Source: Neoconidiobolus thromboides FSU 785 (taxonomy: Eukaryota > Entomophthoromycota > Entomophthoromycetes > Entomophthorales > Neoconidiobolaceae). Taken from it: 64,000 nucleotides of DNA. The stretch lies in the NCBI GenBank assembly GCA_025603075.1, contig MU626336.1, positions 27,781 through 91,780 on the forward strand. The letters run 5' to 3'. Positions within the stretch are counted from its first letter, which is position 1, and the number at the start of each line of letters is the position of its first letter. The notes under the pieces are model-generated. The model did no database searches and was not told the origin of the DNA. It saw only the letters and a list, made by a program, of their open reading frames with translations. A program made the translations under genes and the position numbers. Below are positions 46,887-57,616 of this stretch, in pieces.

Positions 46887-47296
46887 ATAAAATAGTATTA
46901 AGGAGTCAGCAATTAATTGAATAAATTACGCCGCTTCCCCATTCTATTTCTAATTATGTACTAAGCTAATATTTCTACCCCTAGCGTAGAGTAAACTTGA
47001 TAGGTTAAGTTAACTTTAAAGTAAAAAATTATTCTAGCCTATGTTAGAGTATTTGGGCACATAAAATTCTAGGCTCCCACCCTTTAAATTACACTAAATT
47101 TAACATAATTATGTAACATGCAAATCATTTGGTCGATTGATTTGGCACCCATAAAACAAAATGAATAAATCAATTTGTACTCTGATAATTAGCTAAGGAT
47201 AATGGCACAAAGCATTGATATCAAATCAATATAAATAATCAACAAATTTCTTTTTCGAATCATTTCTTTAAATTAATCTAACAACAATAAATCATC

Positions 47297-49789
47297 ATGA
47301 CTCAATCGTCTGGTATTCTAGCTGGTGCGAATCCAATAGCATTTGATGCTACTAATCCATTACCATTGTTTATTATTCAAATGTTGATTATATTAATCAC
47401 TTGTCGATTAATAAAATTTATACTAACACCACTTAAACAACCAAGTGTAATTGCCGAAATTATTGGTGGTATTATACTTGGTCCTACTGCTATGGGTCGT
47501 ATTCCAGGCTACATGAATGCTATCTTTCCAAAAGAGTCTTTACCTTTTTTAAATCTGGTGTCAAACTTTGGTTTAGTATTATTTTTATTTTTAGTAGGAC
47601 TTGAATTAGATCCAAGAATGATAAAAAAGAGTATCCGAAAAAGTATCTTAATCTCATTAGCTGGCATGGCTTTGCCATTTGGAGTTGGTGCTGCTGTATC
47701 TTATGGTCTATTTCATCTTATTGAACCTAGTGATAACACTACCGCTTTTTCCACCTATTTATTATTTTTAGGTGTTGCTATGTCAATTACCGCCTTCCCT
47801 GTTTTGGCGCGTATCCTTACTGAATTAGATCTATTGAAAACACCAGTTGGAAGTATTACTATCTCAGCAGCTGCTGTAGATGATGCTACTTCATGGTGTC
47901 TTTTAGCTTTAGTCATCTCATTAATTAATGCTGGTTCCGGTATCAATGCTCTATATGTATTCCTTATGGGAATCGGATATACTTTGATTTTAATTTTTCT
48001 TATAAGACCCGTTTTTATTATTATTATAAGAAGATGTGGTGCCTTTGAAGGAAGTATCTCCCATTTTGTGGTTTTCTTGACATTATCCTTAGTATTTTTT
48101 AGCGCTTTTATTACGGATATGATTGGTATTCATGCCATTTTTGGAGGATTCATAACCGGTGTAATTATGCCTCATCAAGGAGGATTTGCTAGACATATTA
48201 CTGAAAAAATTGAAGATATGGTTATTGTTTTGCTTTTACCACTTTATTTTACACTCTCCGGATTAAAAACCCAAATAGGAGTTTTAGATGATGGTGTTGC
48301 TTGGGGAATGGTATTTTTGGTTATTTTTACTGCTTGTGTAGGAAAAATTACTGGATGTACTATTGCTGCACGTTTTTCCAATTTACAATGGAGAGAATCT
48401 TTTGCTGTTGGTATACTTATGAATTGTAAAGGGTTAGTTGAACTCATCGTCCTCAATATCGGATTAGACTCTAAAGTAATTTCCCAAAAAACTTTTGTAA
48501 TTATGGTAATTATGGCTTTAGTTACCACCTTTTTAACTGTACCACTCATAACCTTTGTTTATCCTAAATCTTATTATAATCAAATTTCAGGAAGCTCAGA
48601 AGAAGGTAAAAACCCAGCTGCTGAGTTGACTTCAGATACAACATATTATAATAAGGTCCTTGTGTGTTTAAACAAACTTGAACACGTCCCAGCTTTAATG
48701 ACAATGGTCAAATTGCTTCAATCCACTCCAGAGCCAGTTAAAATGGTAGATAATGTTTCGTCACCAGCTCAAGGAACATCTAAACTTCCAGTATTGAATG
48801 TAACAGCATTGCGTTTAATTGAACTTTCAGATCGTAATTCAAGTATTATGCTTCATTCCGATTCCGAAATGACCATGAGGAATGATCCCGCTATCAATGT
48901 CTTCAAGACTTTTGGACATTTGACAGCAATCGGTGTCAGAAGCATTTTAAGAGTGGTCAACCCCTCTCAATTTGCTGAAACCATTTCTTCAGTATCAAGG
49001 GATCAACAATCTGATTTAATTTTGTTACCATGGGGCGGAAGTGGAACTATTATTGACAACTCATCAGACACACCGTTAGAAAAATTGTTCAACTCTGAAA
49101 CGAAAGAAAATAACTATACTTCGATACAACACTCATCATTCATACGTGATGTATTTAGAACAGCTTTAAGTAGAGTTGGTGTTCTTATTGATAGAGGTCT
49201 TAACTCAACTCAAACTGTAACTGCAGCTAATTCAGTCAGCTCGCTTGAGCAACTTTCATCTGTTTCCCATAGGATCTTTTTACCTTTCTTTGGAGGAAAA
49301 GATGATCGTGCTGCACTTGACTTGATGATGTTGATTTCTTATCAAACAGCAGCCCAAATTATAATTGTAAGATATAAATCAAAAACCAACGACATTAAGA
49401 ATGAGAACGAGGCTCAATTATTGAGCCAAGAGACATTCATAGCTGGTGCTTCTGGTCAAGAAGATATACTCTTATCTGAAAAAGAAGACGAAAGGATACT
49501 AAATAGCTATTTTGGTTCTAATCAAACTAATCCTATTCGTCCTAATATTACTTATTCAGAAGTTAACTCAAGTATGCCCCTTGCTTCTGTAGTTGAAAGT
49601 ATTCAAGACTTTACTGGAAAGGATCTTATCTTGGTAGGTCGTAATAAGGTCGCAACAATCAATTCATTATATGGTAGTGAAGTTAAGAGAATTGATAACC
49701 ATCGTCGTAAAGTTCTTGGTGATATTGCTGAATCTATAATATTATCAAACTCCCATGCCTCAGTGCTTGTAGTTCAAGAAAGAAAGTAA
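47297..49789 (+). CDS. KHA1-like K+/H+ antiporter, copy A
   Basis: Cation:proton antiporter of the CPA2 family, 830 residues, intronless. Residues 20-430 hold about twelve membrane spans, with PSVIAEIIGGIILGPTAMGR, FGLVLFLFLVGLELDPRM, the ion-site AAAVDDATSWCLLAL and HAIFGGFITGVIMPHQGGFA. The cytosolic C-terminal half (430-830) has the two USP-like parts of yeast Kha1, with NKLEHVPALMTMVKLLQ and VTALRLIELSDRNSSIMLHS, FFGGKDDRAALDLM and LVGRNKVATINSLYGSEV. Likely Golgi or endosomal, controlling K+ and pH. Tail to tail with a paralogue of equal length; the stops are 114 bp apart. Confidence 0.93.
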   Translation: MTQSSGILAGANPIAFDATNPLPLFIIQMLIILITCRLIKFILTPLKQPSVIAEIIGGIILGPTAMGRIPGYMNAIFPKESLPFLNLVSNFGLVLFLFLVGLELDPRMIKKSIRKSILISLAGMALPFGVGAAVSYGLFHLIEPSDNTTAFSTYLLFLGVAMSITAFPVLARILTELDLLKTPVGSITISAAAVDDATSWCLLALVISLINAGSGINALYVFLMGIGYTLILIFLIRPVFIIIIRRCGAFEGSISHFVVFLTLSLVFFSAFITDMIGIHAIFGGFITGVIMPHQGGFARHITEKIEDMVIVLLLPLYFTLSGLKTQIGVLDDGVAWGMVFLVIFTACVGKITGCTIAARFSNLQWRESFAVGILMNCKGLVELIVLNIGLDSKVISQKTFVIMVIMALVTTFLTVPLITFVYPKSYYNQISGSSEEGKNPAAELTSDTTYYNKVLVCLNKLEHVPALMTMVKLLQSTPEPVKMVDNVSSPAQGTSKLPVLNVTALRLIELSDRNSSIMLHSDSEMTMRNDPAINVFKTFGHLTAIGVRSILRVVNPSQFAETISSVSRDQQSDLILLPWGGSGTIIDNSSDTPLEKLFNSETKENNYTSIQHSSFIRDVFRTALSRVGVLIDRGLNSTQTVTAANSVSSLEQLSSVSHRIFLPFFGGKDDRAALDLMMLISYQTAAQIIIVRYKSKTNDIKNENEAQLLSQETFIAGASGQEDILLSEKEDERILNSYFGSNQTNPIRPNITYSEVNSSMPLASVVESIQDFTGKDLILVGRNKVATINSLYGSEVKRIDNHRRKVLGDIAESIILSNSHASVLVVQERK

Positions 49790-49903
49790 ATACATAATTT
49801 TTTAAAATCCTTCTTATATTTAATAAAAGTAATATTTTGCTTATTAGTTTGATTTTTAATTTTAACAAGTTTTATTATTTATGATTACAATCAAGTTTTT
49901 AGT

Positions 49904-52393
49904 TTATAAAAATGATGATTCTTGTACAACAAGTATAGATGTAGAACAAGAAGATAAAAGTATGGATTCAGCAACATCTCCTAAAACTTTACGGCGCTCA
50001 TTGTCTACTCTATTGACTTCAGAACCATATAAATTATTTAAAGATCCTAATTTACTTCTTCCTACTAAAACAAGATCTTTGCGAGATAAATGAGATAAAT
50101 CTTCAATGGCAGAAGCAATTGGAGCTGTAGATTTGATTTCAGTATATTGAACTTTTCCTAAGTAAGAACTATCTCTTTGAACCCCGAAGTATCTGTTTAG
50201 CATAAATTCATCAGCTTGGACAGATTGTAGGATATCCTGAGTTGTAGTTGCAGGCATATGAGTTTCATGGAAGCCAGCTTTGGACATGTCAGCACTATTT
50301 TCATTATCAGCATTAACATATCTAGCAACAGTTAATTTTACTTTAGAATGTTCAACAAAAGACACTAATAATTCTAAAGCTGCTCTATCATCTTTTCCAC
50401 CAAAGAAAGGTAAATACACATGAGTATTTTCTTCAACTATTGGTCTTCTAAAGGAATGTGTCGATTCTTTTCTAGCTATTTCATTAGTTGATACACCCAA
50501 TCCTCTATCAACAAGGACACCAACTTTGCAATTAGAAAGTCTAAATACATCACGAACAAAAGATGCATGATTTGAGGAGGTATGCATGCTTTCTTTGACT
50601 TGATTATTGAATAATTTTTCCAAAGGAGTATCTGAAGTATTATCAATGATAGTTCCACTACCGTTCCATGGTAATATAATAAGACCACTTGACTCCTCCT
50701 TAGCTACTCTATGAATTGTATTAGCGAAATCATCTGGTTTGACCACTCTTAAGAAAGCATTCACACCAACTGAAGTCAATTGACCAAATGCTTTAAATAC
50801 ATTAACGACTGGATCCATACGCATAGTGATAGCAGATTCTGAATGAAGCATCACACTAGAGTTACGATCTGATAATTCAATTAATCTTAATGCAGTTACT
50901 TCTAAAGTTGAAGCTTCAGTTTTTTCGGTACCTGCTTTTGACGTTACACTATTTGATTGACTTCCTTGGAATAATTGAACTATAGTCATGATTGCTGGAA
51001 CGTGCTCTAATTTGTTTAAACAAACTAAAATCCTGTTTGATATACCCGAATCTTGAGTTTCTCCAGAAAACTCTTCTCCAGATTCAATGGTTGCACCATT
51101 TTGTTTATAAAAAGAAGGTGGGTAAATGAAAGAGATTAATGGTACAGTTAAGAAGGTAGTAACTAAAGCCATAATCACCATAATAGCAAAAGTTTTTGGT
51201 GAAATTAATTTGGCATCAAGACCAAGGTTAAGAACAATAAGTTCAACTAAACCCTTACAATTCATAAGGACACCAACAGCTAAAGATTCTCTCCATTGTA
51301 ATTTAGAAAGACGTGCAGCTAAAAGACAACCTGTAATTTTTCCTACACAAGCAGTGAAAATAACTAATACTACAAGACCCCAAGCCACACCATCATCAAG
51401 AGTATCGATTTGAGTTCTGAGACCAGATAAAGTAAAGTATAAAGGTAGAAAGATTACAGTGATAAGATCTTCTAACTTTTCAGTGATATGACGTGCAAAT
51501 CCACCTTCATGAGGCATAATGACACCAGCGATAAATCCACCAAAAATGGCATGAATACCAATAGTATCAGTAATAAATGCAGATACAAAGACCAAAGTTA
51601 GAGTAATAAATACAATAAATTGAGATGGCCCATTTTCAAATGCTCCAGTACGTACACAAAGCTTAATGAATAAAGGACGAATAGCAAAGATAAGGATTAA
51701 GGTATAAGCAACACCTAAAAGGAAAACATATAATGCGGTCAAACCGGAACCAGCATTAATTAATGAGATGACTAAAGCTAAAAGACACCATGAAGTAGCA
51801 TCATCTACAGCAGCTGCTGAGATAGTAATACTTCCAACTGGTGTAGTTAAAAGATCTAATTCAGTAAGGATACGCGCCAAAACAGGGAAAGCAGTAATAG
51901 CCATAGCAACACCTAAGAATAGAAGATAAACACCGAAGGAAGCAGTTTTAGTTTCGGGCTCAGTAATGTTATAAAGAGCATAAGAGACGGCAGCACCACA
52001 ACCAAATGGAACAGCCATACCAGCTAATGAAATAACAAAACTTTTACGAATACTTTCTTTTAGCATACGAGGATCTAGTTCTAAACCTACTAAAAATAAA
52101 AATAAAACTAAACCAAAATTGGAAACGAGATTGATAAATGGTAATGAATCTTTTGGGAAAATGGCATCTTTAAAACCGGGGATTTTACCCATAGCAGTGG
52201 GACCAAGTATAATACCACCAATAATTTCGGCAATTACACTTGGTTGTTTAAGTGGGGATAATATAAATTTAATTAATCGACACATTAATATAATAATTAA
52301 CATTTGGATAATAAAAGTTGGTAAAGGATTTGCGGTTGTAAATACGAAGGGATTAGACCCAGCTAAAATACCAGCACCATGAGTAGCAGCCAT
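49904..52393 (-). CDS. KHA1-like K+/H+ antiporter, copy B
   Basis: Intronless, 829 residues, colinear with copy A over its whole length. Same ion-site AAAVDDATSWCLLALV, GVIMPHEGGFARHITEKLED, and the C-terminal blocks NKLEHVPAIMTIVQLFQ, TALRLIELSDRNSSVMLHSE, LPFFGGKDDRAALELLVSF and LVGRSKLGSLNNLYGSEV. Differences cluster in the linkers (residues about 440-500 and 640-740) as expected of purifying selection on both copies; neither shows a stop or frameshift. Codon choice is more regular here than in copy A, which may mean higher expression. It probably arose by an inverted local duplication. Division of labour between the two is unknown. Confidence 0.93.
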   Translation of the reverse strand: MAATHGAGILAGSNPFVFTTANPLPTFIIQMLIIILMCRLIKFILSPLKQPSVIAEIIGGIILGPTAMGKIPGFKDAIFPKDSLPFINLVSNFGLVLFLFLVGLELDPRMLKESIRKSFVISLAGMAVPFGCGAAVSYALYNITEPETKTASFGVYLLFLGVAMAITAFPVLARILTELDLLTTPVGSITISAAAVDDATSWCLLALVISLINAGSGLTALYVFLLGVAYTLILIFAIRPLFIKLCVRTGAFENGPSQFIVFITLTLVFVSAFITDTIGIHAIFGGFIAGVIMPHEGGFARHITEKLEDLITVIFLPLYFTLSGLRTQIDTLDDGVAWGLVVLVIFTACVGKITGCLLAARLSKLQWRESLAVGVLMNCKGLVELIVLNLGLDAKLISPKTFAIMVIMALVTTFLTVPLISFIYPPSFYKQNGATIESGEEFSGETQDSGISNRILVCLNKLEHVPAIMTIVQLFQGSQSNSVTSKAGTEKTEASTLEVTALRLIELSDRNSSVMLHSESAITMRMDPVVNVFKAFGQLTSVGVNAFLRVVKPDDFANTIHRVAKEESSGLIILPWNGSGTIIDNTSDTPLEKLFNNQVKESMHTSSNHASFVRDVFRLSNCKVGVLVDRGLGVSTNEIARKESTHSFRRPIVEENTHVYLPFFGGKDDRAALELLVSFVEHSKVKLTVARYVNADNENSADMSKAGFHETHMPATTTQDILQSVQADEFMLNRYFGVQRDSSYLGKVQYTEIKSTAPIASAIEDLSHLSRKDLVLVGRSKLGSLNNLYGSEVNRVDNERRKVLGDVAESILLSSCSTSILVVQESSFL

Positions 52394-55300
52394 ATTTTAT
52401 ATATTTTATAAATTAAGTTTGATTAGTCTAAAGGGTATATTTTTATTAGTTCAAGAGTATGATTCAATATACAAATATTCAAGTTAAATTCCTTTTATTT
52501 TATAGCTTATTTGGAGCTTTTATACCTTTGTTTTCAGGGAGGGTTATTATCTAAGAATAAAACAAATAACCATAAAAGCGTACAGTGTTTATTCTCCTCT
52601 TTTCTACATATAGTAAACTTGAGCTTTTATCATATAAAGTCATTTGATAGTAAGGTCAATAAGGAACATTCGTATATATGAGAACCAGTTAAAAAACAAT
52701 TGCTCACTTTGTTACAATGAGGTCTTTGAAATAAATGATTTGTTATTTGTAAAATTTTAAGAGGAGTAACTTTATCAAAGAAAGTAATATATTATTCTAG
52801 ATTTTTTGTTACATTCAGATGATGCTCATAATATTCAAGTTTCTATATTTTAAATCTAAATTAAATGCTAACACCAAGTTGTTTTGATAACTAATAAATA
52901 TGGTAAATTTTTTGATTCTTTTGCCACATGTCCTATTCGTTTGAATCAATATAATTTATTAAAAGAACAAGAATATTTTTTTAAATCTAAATATTTAAAA
53001 GGATGTTCTACCATTTGTTAAAGACATATCAAATATTAACAAATGCTTGATATGCCATTAAGTGCTTTTTTATTATATTGTTATTGTTATGTCTATTGTG
53101 AAATATTTTATAGATGCAGGTGATTTATTAATTATAAGGTAACCCCTTTATTTAGAACTTTTTTTTAAGATTTATAGCTTGAAACGTATTCTTAATAAAG
53201 ATACAAATGTTTGTGTAATACATTTAATTGCTTGATTAACCTATTATATAAAATGATTAACCAATAATTGATTCTTTTTGATCATATAATTCACGAAAAT
53301 TCGATACTGAGCATAATATAATGTATTTGTAATACAAATACATTAATAAAAGCAGGAAACTTTTACGTTACACTTACAACTTTTAATATACCCAAACATT
53401 TGTATTAATTTTACATCTTAATGAAACTAGATCCTCTTTTAACCTTCTATAAATTCATACTTATTCAAAACATCTATTTTCATTGAATAAGCTAATAGTA
53501 CTTAAATAAATCTATAAATGAATTATTATTTTTTTATAAAAATTAACAATTAATAAGGGTTCCAAAATCTCAAATATATGGTAAATTGTTGAATTAAATA
53601 TGCTTAGAGAGCGGCCAAATGTCAAGAACAAATTAATTGAAAACTTAAATTGCTTTTCCCGATTTATTAGCTTTTATCAAATTAAACACGTTGATCTATT
53701 TTATTCTCAAAAGGCGGCCAAATTGTTATACCATTTTTTATACCTAACCATCCCCAAAAGTCCAGAATTGTAGCCAAATGTTCAAATTTTTGTTCGGTTT
53801 TATCAGTGAATTAAGTTTCCACTGATATTTATAATGACTTTTTTTCAGTAAAGTTAGTCATTTCATATGTATAATTATTGGTATTTGAATTCTGAATTTT
53901 TTAAATACCATAGCATCCATTCATTTATGCATTATATATTATATTTTATTTTACTTTAAATAGCTATTCTATCAATTTTTGCTTAAAAATTAACTAAGGT
54001 TCTTTAATTAGTAATGTTCTTATGAATGAATCCTTTTGCTTATTCAACTCATTAGAAAGTTGCTTTTATCGAGCATTATTTGATTATAGATTTTTTGCAT
54101 AAATTAAAATTTTAGTATGTTATTTATCTATTTATCTATTTATCTATAATAAATATTTAAATGAATTACTTTTTCTAAATCATTGACTCAGTATTTCAAA
54201 CTAAATCAAATTTTTGTATAAAGTCCTAAATTCTTATAGTAGATAATATTTTATTTTAATTTACAAAAAAACAAATATAGATTCAAAGTTTTTAATAACC
54301 TTATCAGGTTGGAGAGGTAGAGTCATTCTTAATAAGGATCCTATGGTATCAGTGCTTCTGTTTCGAATTTCATTATTTGACTCTTGCAAATAATGTTAAT
54401 ATTGCACTAACATCTTTACTTTTTTTTATAATAAATATAGCCTAGGAATAGAATTTTTGAATAAAATGTTTAATAATATCTATTTAAGCTCTATAGTTGT
54501 ATGTCTCTGTTTTTTAATTTTTTTGATTGGAGTATAATTTTCTTAGAAAAACACTGCTCACTGCAAAAAGCAATGTTTATAGTTGCAGTCAATTACCTTC
54601 ACCAAAAACAATGGTAAAAAGTATATATTATTTATAAAAAAACTTTATAATATTTCAGTATAATAAATAACTTAATATATAGGGATGTTTTTTATAGTTT
54701 CATCACTTTTTTCATTTTCTAAGCGCTATTTGAGTGAAAAGAGTGTTAATAAAATTGTTAACCTATTTTTGTTTGAAATGTGTTAGTTTTAAGTGTATAA
54801 TTGTTTAAAATAAAATTATATTTAAATCAGTAAATTTAAAAGGATCTAACAAGATAAAAGTGGGATTAATATAATATCTTTAAAAGAGATAAAAGACAAA
54901 ATAAAGCTTATTTTATTTTTATTTTTTAAAAAGCCTTTACATTGAATAAGAAAAAAAATATAAAGTTAAATGATAATAGAACTTACTAAGTAGGTCAAGC
55001 TGTAAAGGGATATGATTTTTAATTAAAATTCAGAACTTAGAGTTAATAAAACTTTATAAATTAAATACAATAAAGATATAATAATAAAATCAGGAAAAGT
55101 AAACATAAATTAAAAGAAGACAGTATATAAAATCAGAGAAAGTATTTCTATTTTAAATCATATATTTCTAAAATAATACAATATAGGCAATTAAGTCGAT
55201 AGATAGACAACAAAGTAGGCCTCTATTAGACAGTTAACTTTGATTTTATTTAATGAGAAGCTTAAAAATGAAGTGCATTATTTTAAACTAATGGCTCAAA

Positions 55301-55839
55301 TTTTTTTAAAATTTTTTTATTGATTGAGAAAAACACTCAAATTAAAAATAAAGTTTCATTTAAATTGAATTAAATCCCAAAGCCACTGATTATTACATCA
55401 CCATTAGTCGATTTCACTAAGAATTCGCGAATAATAAAGTTACTAAGAATTTTAGTAAAAACAGCTGATTTTTATCATTCGATAAAAGCAATCAATATGT
55501 AGTTTATTTTAATATTTATTAAAATAAGAATTAAAATTATATTGAACATTTAAGGTTGATTAAAGATTGATTTTAAAATATTATTCAAACAAATCTATTG
55601 TTGTAAAATTCTAGCTTTAAAACATTTTTTTAACTTAACCAATAAATTTTAGAATATCTTCAATAATTATCGAACTCCACCAATCAATTAAATCTCCTTT
55701 ATCCAATTTGTACCAATAACTATTATCACATGGAACTTTTGAAGTTTCTAATTTTGTAGGAACAAGAATAATAATAATTAAAAACAACGGTCACCCTTTT
55801 ATTATATTTAACAAAGCTAAATAACGATAAATTCGAGAG
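52394..55839. other. Large gene-poor region
   Basis: About 3.4 kb. Contains a degenerate MITE at 54680 and a 50-codon protein-like open piece on the plus strand at about 52874-53020 (with FFDSFATCPIRLNQYNLLKE) closed by stops and of no recognised family. The remainder is AT-rich with simple TTTATCTA runs near 54121-54145. The last part is the MAF1 promoter. Confidence 0.55.
54680..54775 (+). mobile_element. TGGGGATG MITE, copy 8 (right end decayed)
   Basis: Starts TAGGGATGTTTTTTATAG after a TA and keeps the TTTCTAAGCGCTATTTGAGTG core. After ATAAAATTGTTAA the sequence drifts away and no CATCCCCA end is found, so this is an old or truncated copy. Confidence 0.75.
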
Positions 55840-56920
55840 ATGAAATTTTTAGAAAGTGTTGATTTAGAATATTTGAATCAAGCCTTGACTTTTGAGACTT
55901 CAGATTGTAAAGTCATTGGACGAATTGAACCATATTCTTGTAAGTAGAATTTAGTTTATTGATTCATACAACTCATTTTGTTCAATTAATATCCATTCTC
56001 TTTTACTAGGTAAACAAACGATAGGAGACAAAAAATTATTTAAACGATTAGAGATTCAATATGTAGAAGAAAATAGTAAAAAAAAAAGAAATTTTAAATA
56101 TAAATTCAAAGAAGATGGACATGAACTGGAACTTAAAAATGAGATTGAAAGTGAAATTGAAATGGAAGATAACTCACCTATGAATTCATTTAATGGTTCA
56201 ACCATCTCCCCCTTTGGTCCTATTAATTTACAAAGTTCTAGAAAAACTTTTTTTTATTTAATATCTACTTTAAATGAAACGTTTCCAGATTATGACTTTA
56301 GGTAGCTCTTTTTTAAATATTTGTTAAGAATTGAAAGTTAATTCTCCTTTTTTCTCTTTCTTTTATTGATAGTCGTCTTAAACATGATCAATTTATTAAA
56401 ACAGAATCATTACAAATGGTTATGAATTCAATTAATTATACTTTAATTAGTGCAGGAGCACAAAGTATTTTAAATCAGATTAATCTATGGGATCATATTG
56501 ATTTCATGATCCAGTTAAAAGATGCAGATATTTATAGCTATGTGCCTGATTTAGATACTGATCCTTTTGCTGAACATGGTTGTATGTAAGTTTTTAATTA
56601 ATTAATATTATTGATATTAACATTAATTGATTTTTTAGTTGGTCATTTAACTATTTCTTTTTTAATAAAAAACTAAAAAGAATTATTTATTTTACTTGTA
56701 GAGGAGTTAGGTAATTTATTATTTTAATTTTATTTAGAATAAGAACAATTTATTTTTATTTTAGTTTAAAAAGTAGGATAGATGAGGGATTAGGTTCTTC
56801 ACTTACTGATGAAATATTGGAGGATGAAATGTAAGTATTTATTTAATTATTAATATTTTGTATAATTTTAATACTATTTTTAGGATTGAGGATGATTTTA
56901 TAGGGGACTTTGAATTTTAA
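55840..56920 (+). CDS. MAF1: RNA polymerase III repressor MAF1
   Basis: Represses Pol III under stress and nutrient limitation. Six exons (55840..55939, 56010..56301, 56373..56585, 56639..56710, 56765..56830, 56884..56920) give 259 residues. All family boxes are there: A box [16 protein letters not shown] with [21 protein letters not shown] box [21 protein letters not shown] box [20 protein letters not shown] followed by [20 protein letters not shown]. The mobile loop between A and B is short and acidic with a DNSPMNS stretch where other fungi carry PKA/Sch9 phosphosites. The acidic C-terminal tail ([15 protein letters not shown]) is typical. Confidence 0.96.
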
Positions 56921-57616
56921 TATTTTTAAAAAAATATATGAATCTATTGTTTCAATATCCTAATTCATTTTTTTAGGATAATTGAAATTTTTTTAATATA
57001 TACATTATCTTACTATCTTCCCCTTATTATACCCTATTATTCTACTATTATGTATTATTTTCAGTTTAAAGGTTCATACAATTTAATTAATCAATAATTA
57101 AACTATATGGACCTAAATAAACTTATATATTGCTTATTAACTAATAGTTAATTTTTTTATACCTCATTAATCTCCTTTTTGGTGTGGTTAAATTTATTGT
57201 TTGGTACTTTACCTCGATGTTGTCTCTGAAGATAAAGTGTGTAAGTTTCTTTCAATTTATGTTTAGAAATAATAAACTAGGAGCTCACGTGAGGCTATAT
57301 CTCGTATCATATATTCGTACCAATATAATCAAGTAAATGTAGGTATTATACAAGGGTAAGTTTTTATTTTAATAAAGTATTTGAAATAATTTTACAACTT
57401 TGATCTATTTTTTTAAAACACTCACTTTTGTTCTTTTGATTAGTTCAATCATTTATAATATAATTTATTTATTATTGTTTTATTTCACTTTTGTTTTATT
57501 GATATTATCCTCAATTTAACCTAAATCTATTTAAATCTTATTTTATTTCCCTAAATAAATATACTTACCTCTAACTCAATAACCTTCACTTATTTCTATG
57601 TTTATATTTTATCCCT
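56921..57616. other. Spacer after MAF1
   Basis: About 700 bp. A short exon-like piece at about 57282-57356, bounded by AG and GTAAGT-type signals and open on the plus strand (SSREAISRIIYSYQYNQVNV), was noticed, but no start, stop or partner exon could be assembled. Confidence 0.45.

Larger units (their letters stand above)
45272..47296. other. Gene-free spacer with one MITE and one palindrome
   Basis: About 2 kb of AT-rich DNA between the fusion gene and the first antiporter. Besides the MITE at 45594 and the 22-bp palindrome at 46865 nothing was recognised. The right end holds the antiporter promoter. Confidence 0.55.

Noticed and set aside
48244..48549. Minus-strand frame inside antiporter A and its twin on the plus strand at 51126-51413
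   Set aside because: The two look alike only because the sense proteins are paralogues; no independent evidence of coding.
57282..57356. Exon-like open piece bounded by splice-like signals
   Set aside because: No start, stop or partner exon could be joined in phase, so it is not called as a gene.
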